A program made the translations under genes and the position numbers. Positions 62,650 to 64,000 of a stretch of 64,000 nucleotides of DNA are shown one piece after another. Every line of letters starts with the position of its first letter. Position 1 is the stretch's first letter. The notes under the pieces are model-generated. The model was not told the DNA's origin. It did no database searches and was given only the letters and a program-made list of their open reading frames with translations. Source of the DNA: Sipunculus nudus (taxonomy: Eukaryota > Annelida > Sipuncula > Golfingiida > Sipunculidae); NCBI GenBank assembly GCA_026874595.1, contig CM049318.1:42262456-42326455 (forward strand), given 5' to 3'.

Positions 62650-63745
62650 TAGAAGTGCGGACCGGACCGGACCGTTCGATGCACCAAGTAAGCGCCCTGT
62701 TTTTGTCAGGTCCAGCTGTAAGCGTTCCGGTCCATAAGGTGGACCGGTCCAAGGGGTTCGGCACATTTGTTAAAATATCATCAAAATTAAAATATATTGT
62801 AATTCCTTTTATTCAACGTTTGTTCTACATATTTTTTATTACATATATTTGTTCAAATATTTAACAAAACCAAATATCATACACAACAAAACGTGCTATA
62901 AATGTAATATAATAATCTATACTTTAATCGCAGGATCTGGGTTTGAATTTTAATGACAAATTTAAAATTACAGTCTTTTTTAATAAATTTTTCAGTGGTA
63001 AATATTTTGTGTTACTGTGTGGGGCATAGTGATTAGAATATAAGCCAAATGTGCAGGGTGGAGCGAGCTGATTTAAAGAATTTGCTTGGCGGGGATAGAT
63101 GCGGGCTGACATACGCTGATGAAGTTTTGTAGCGGTTTAAGTGCGATTTGATATTGAAAACTTATTAATCTAATGTGCAGGGTTGGGCGAGCTGATTCAA
63201 AGATTATACTGGGCAGGGATGCAGATTGACATCAGCTGATAAGTTATGTAATGGTTTATGTGCGATCTGATACAGAAAACTTATTAATCCTTTGTTAATA
63301 ATTTAATATAAAGAATATATTTAATGTATTCATCGTATAGAAATTGGTCGTATTATACTAAGCAAAAGTATCAGCATTGTGCAACACAGCAGGGACAATG
63401 ATCTAATGCTGAACATGTCACTTCAATCATAAGTTAATAACAAAAAATGAACTTTAACTGTTACTCACGATGGAAAAAAAAAATAAAATAATACATGTGC
63501 ACGTATATAATTGTACTATTGCAGCTGTCATTGCTTTAAATATATTTTATGTAGCCAATGAGTCTTTCTGAGATGGTTTATTACCCCTTGTTCATAACAC
63601 GATTGTTGGTGAAACTAAATCCTGAAACACATTTGTTTAACTTAATCCTTTTAACATTAAGTTCGGCGGTCCAACCGGTCCGGTCCTGGTATAAGCGGTC
63701 CGGTATTTTGTGTTATCGGTCCAAGCGGTCCGGTCCGCACCTCTA
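62650..63745. mobile_element. Non-autonomous hAT-family element, 1096 bp
   Basis: The termini TAGAAGTGCGGACCGGACCG (left) and the reverse complement of TAGAGGTGCGGACCGGACCG (right) differ at one position. They are flanked by the perfect 8-bp duplication GTTTGTTT (62642-62649 and 63746-63753), the hallmark length of hAT elements. GGACCGG/CCGGTCC motifs are clustered beside both ends and may be transposase sites. The interior is AT-rich with no transposase frame, so the element would need an enzyme from elsewhere. Confidence 0.9.
63046..63290. repeat. ~123-bp tandem duplication inside the hAT element
   Basis: Two diverged copies each start AATGTGCAGGGT, contain GCGAGCTGATT and end GAAAACTTATTAATC (about 63046-63168 and 63170-63289). 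Confidence 0.8.
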
Positions 63746-64000
63746 GTTTGTTTATGAGCTTATAACTTAAATTCATTGGGTTTACAGGCTAATCACCATG
63801 GCTAAGACTGGAAAAGAACGAATGAGGGTATATAGACATTATTATTTTCTGTTGGATTCATCTAATGAAGTGTTAGGCATTTATATAAGAAAGAATATCC
63901 CCTTAGCCCACAAACGAAAGGAGAACATTCCAAATATGAACACTGTGTGTTGTGTATTCCGTTCTCTGTTCTACACCTGACAGCTTTTATTGTAACACGA

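Overview
The window looks like animal nuclear DNA, most probably from a mollusc and perhaps a bivalve. It is AT-rich, has no bacterial gene structure, and no long open reading frame encodes a recognisable host protein. It is dominated by minisatellites, (TA)n and (CA)n microsatellites, tRNA-derived SINEs, solo LTRs, small DNA transposons and a dead LINE. The organism call is an inference from repeat style, not from a marker gene.

Layout. 1-4.8 kb: a 42-bp minisatellite (317-988) carrying a CRE palindrome in most units, then apparently unique DNA. 4.8-6.5 kb: a 35-bp minisatellite of about 47 units. 7.4-7.75 kb: a MITE. 10.6-11.1 kb: a GC-rich patch with two weak exon candidates. 11.6-12.9 kb: a 38-bp minisatellite ending in (TA)n. 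13.0-14.3 kb: two facing blocks of a ~21-bp-spaced motif. 14.6 kb: a 117-bp MITE with a 5-bp target duplication. 15.36-16.32 kb: a non-autonomous Helitron. 17.6-18.6 kb and 19.85-20.7 kb: 33-bp and 37-bp minisatellites. 22.39-23.24, 37.49-38.42 and 51.05-51.72 kb: three solo LTRs of one family. 27.95-30.68 and 48.03-50.48 kb: two copies of a 2.4-2.7 kb non-coding element full of AGGTCA half-sites. 30.7 kb: a SINE with an 18-bp target duplication. 31.58-31.82 kb: the best protein-coding exon candidate. 32.7-34.1 kb: a ~118-bp hairpin satellite with a four-monomer higher-order repeat. 36.9-38.96 kb: a 270-bp duplication and a 64-bp array split by one solo LTR. 46.5-48.03 kb: a SINE-like segment and a LINE reverse-transcriptase fossil abutting the second AGGTCA-rich element. 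54.7-55.4 kb: 21 apparently identical 32-bp repeats. 59.6 kb: a 33-nt micro-exon candidate. 60.4-61.0 kb: a foldback element. 61.98-62.37 kb: an inverted-repeat element. 62.65-63.75 kb: a non-autonomous hAT element with an 8-bp target duplication.

How it fits together. No host gene can be assembled. The exon candidates at 10.7, 11.1, 31.6 and 59.6 kb are isolated, so the window is either intergenic or mostly intron. Most long open frames are by-products of tandem repeats. The most distinctive theme is that several repeats resemble transcription-factor sites: a CRE in the first minisatellite, DR1/DR0 nuclear-receptor-type repeats in the two large elements, and palindromic AGGTCA/TGACCT in the Helitron. 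All functional readings are inference; the repeat structures are directly visible.
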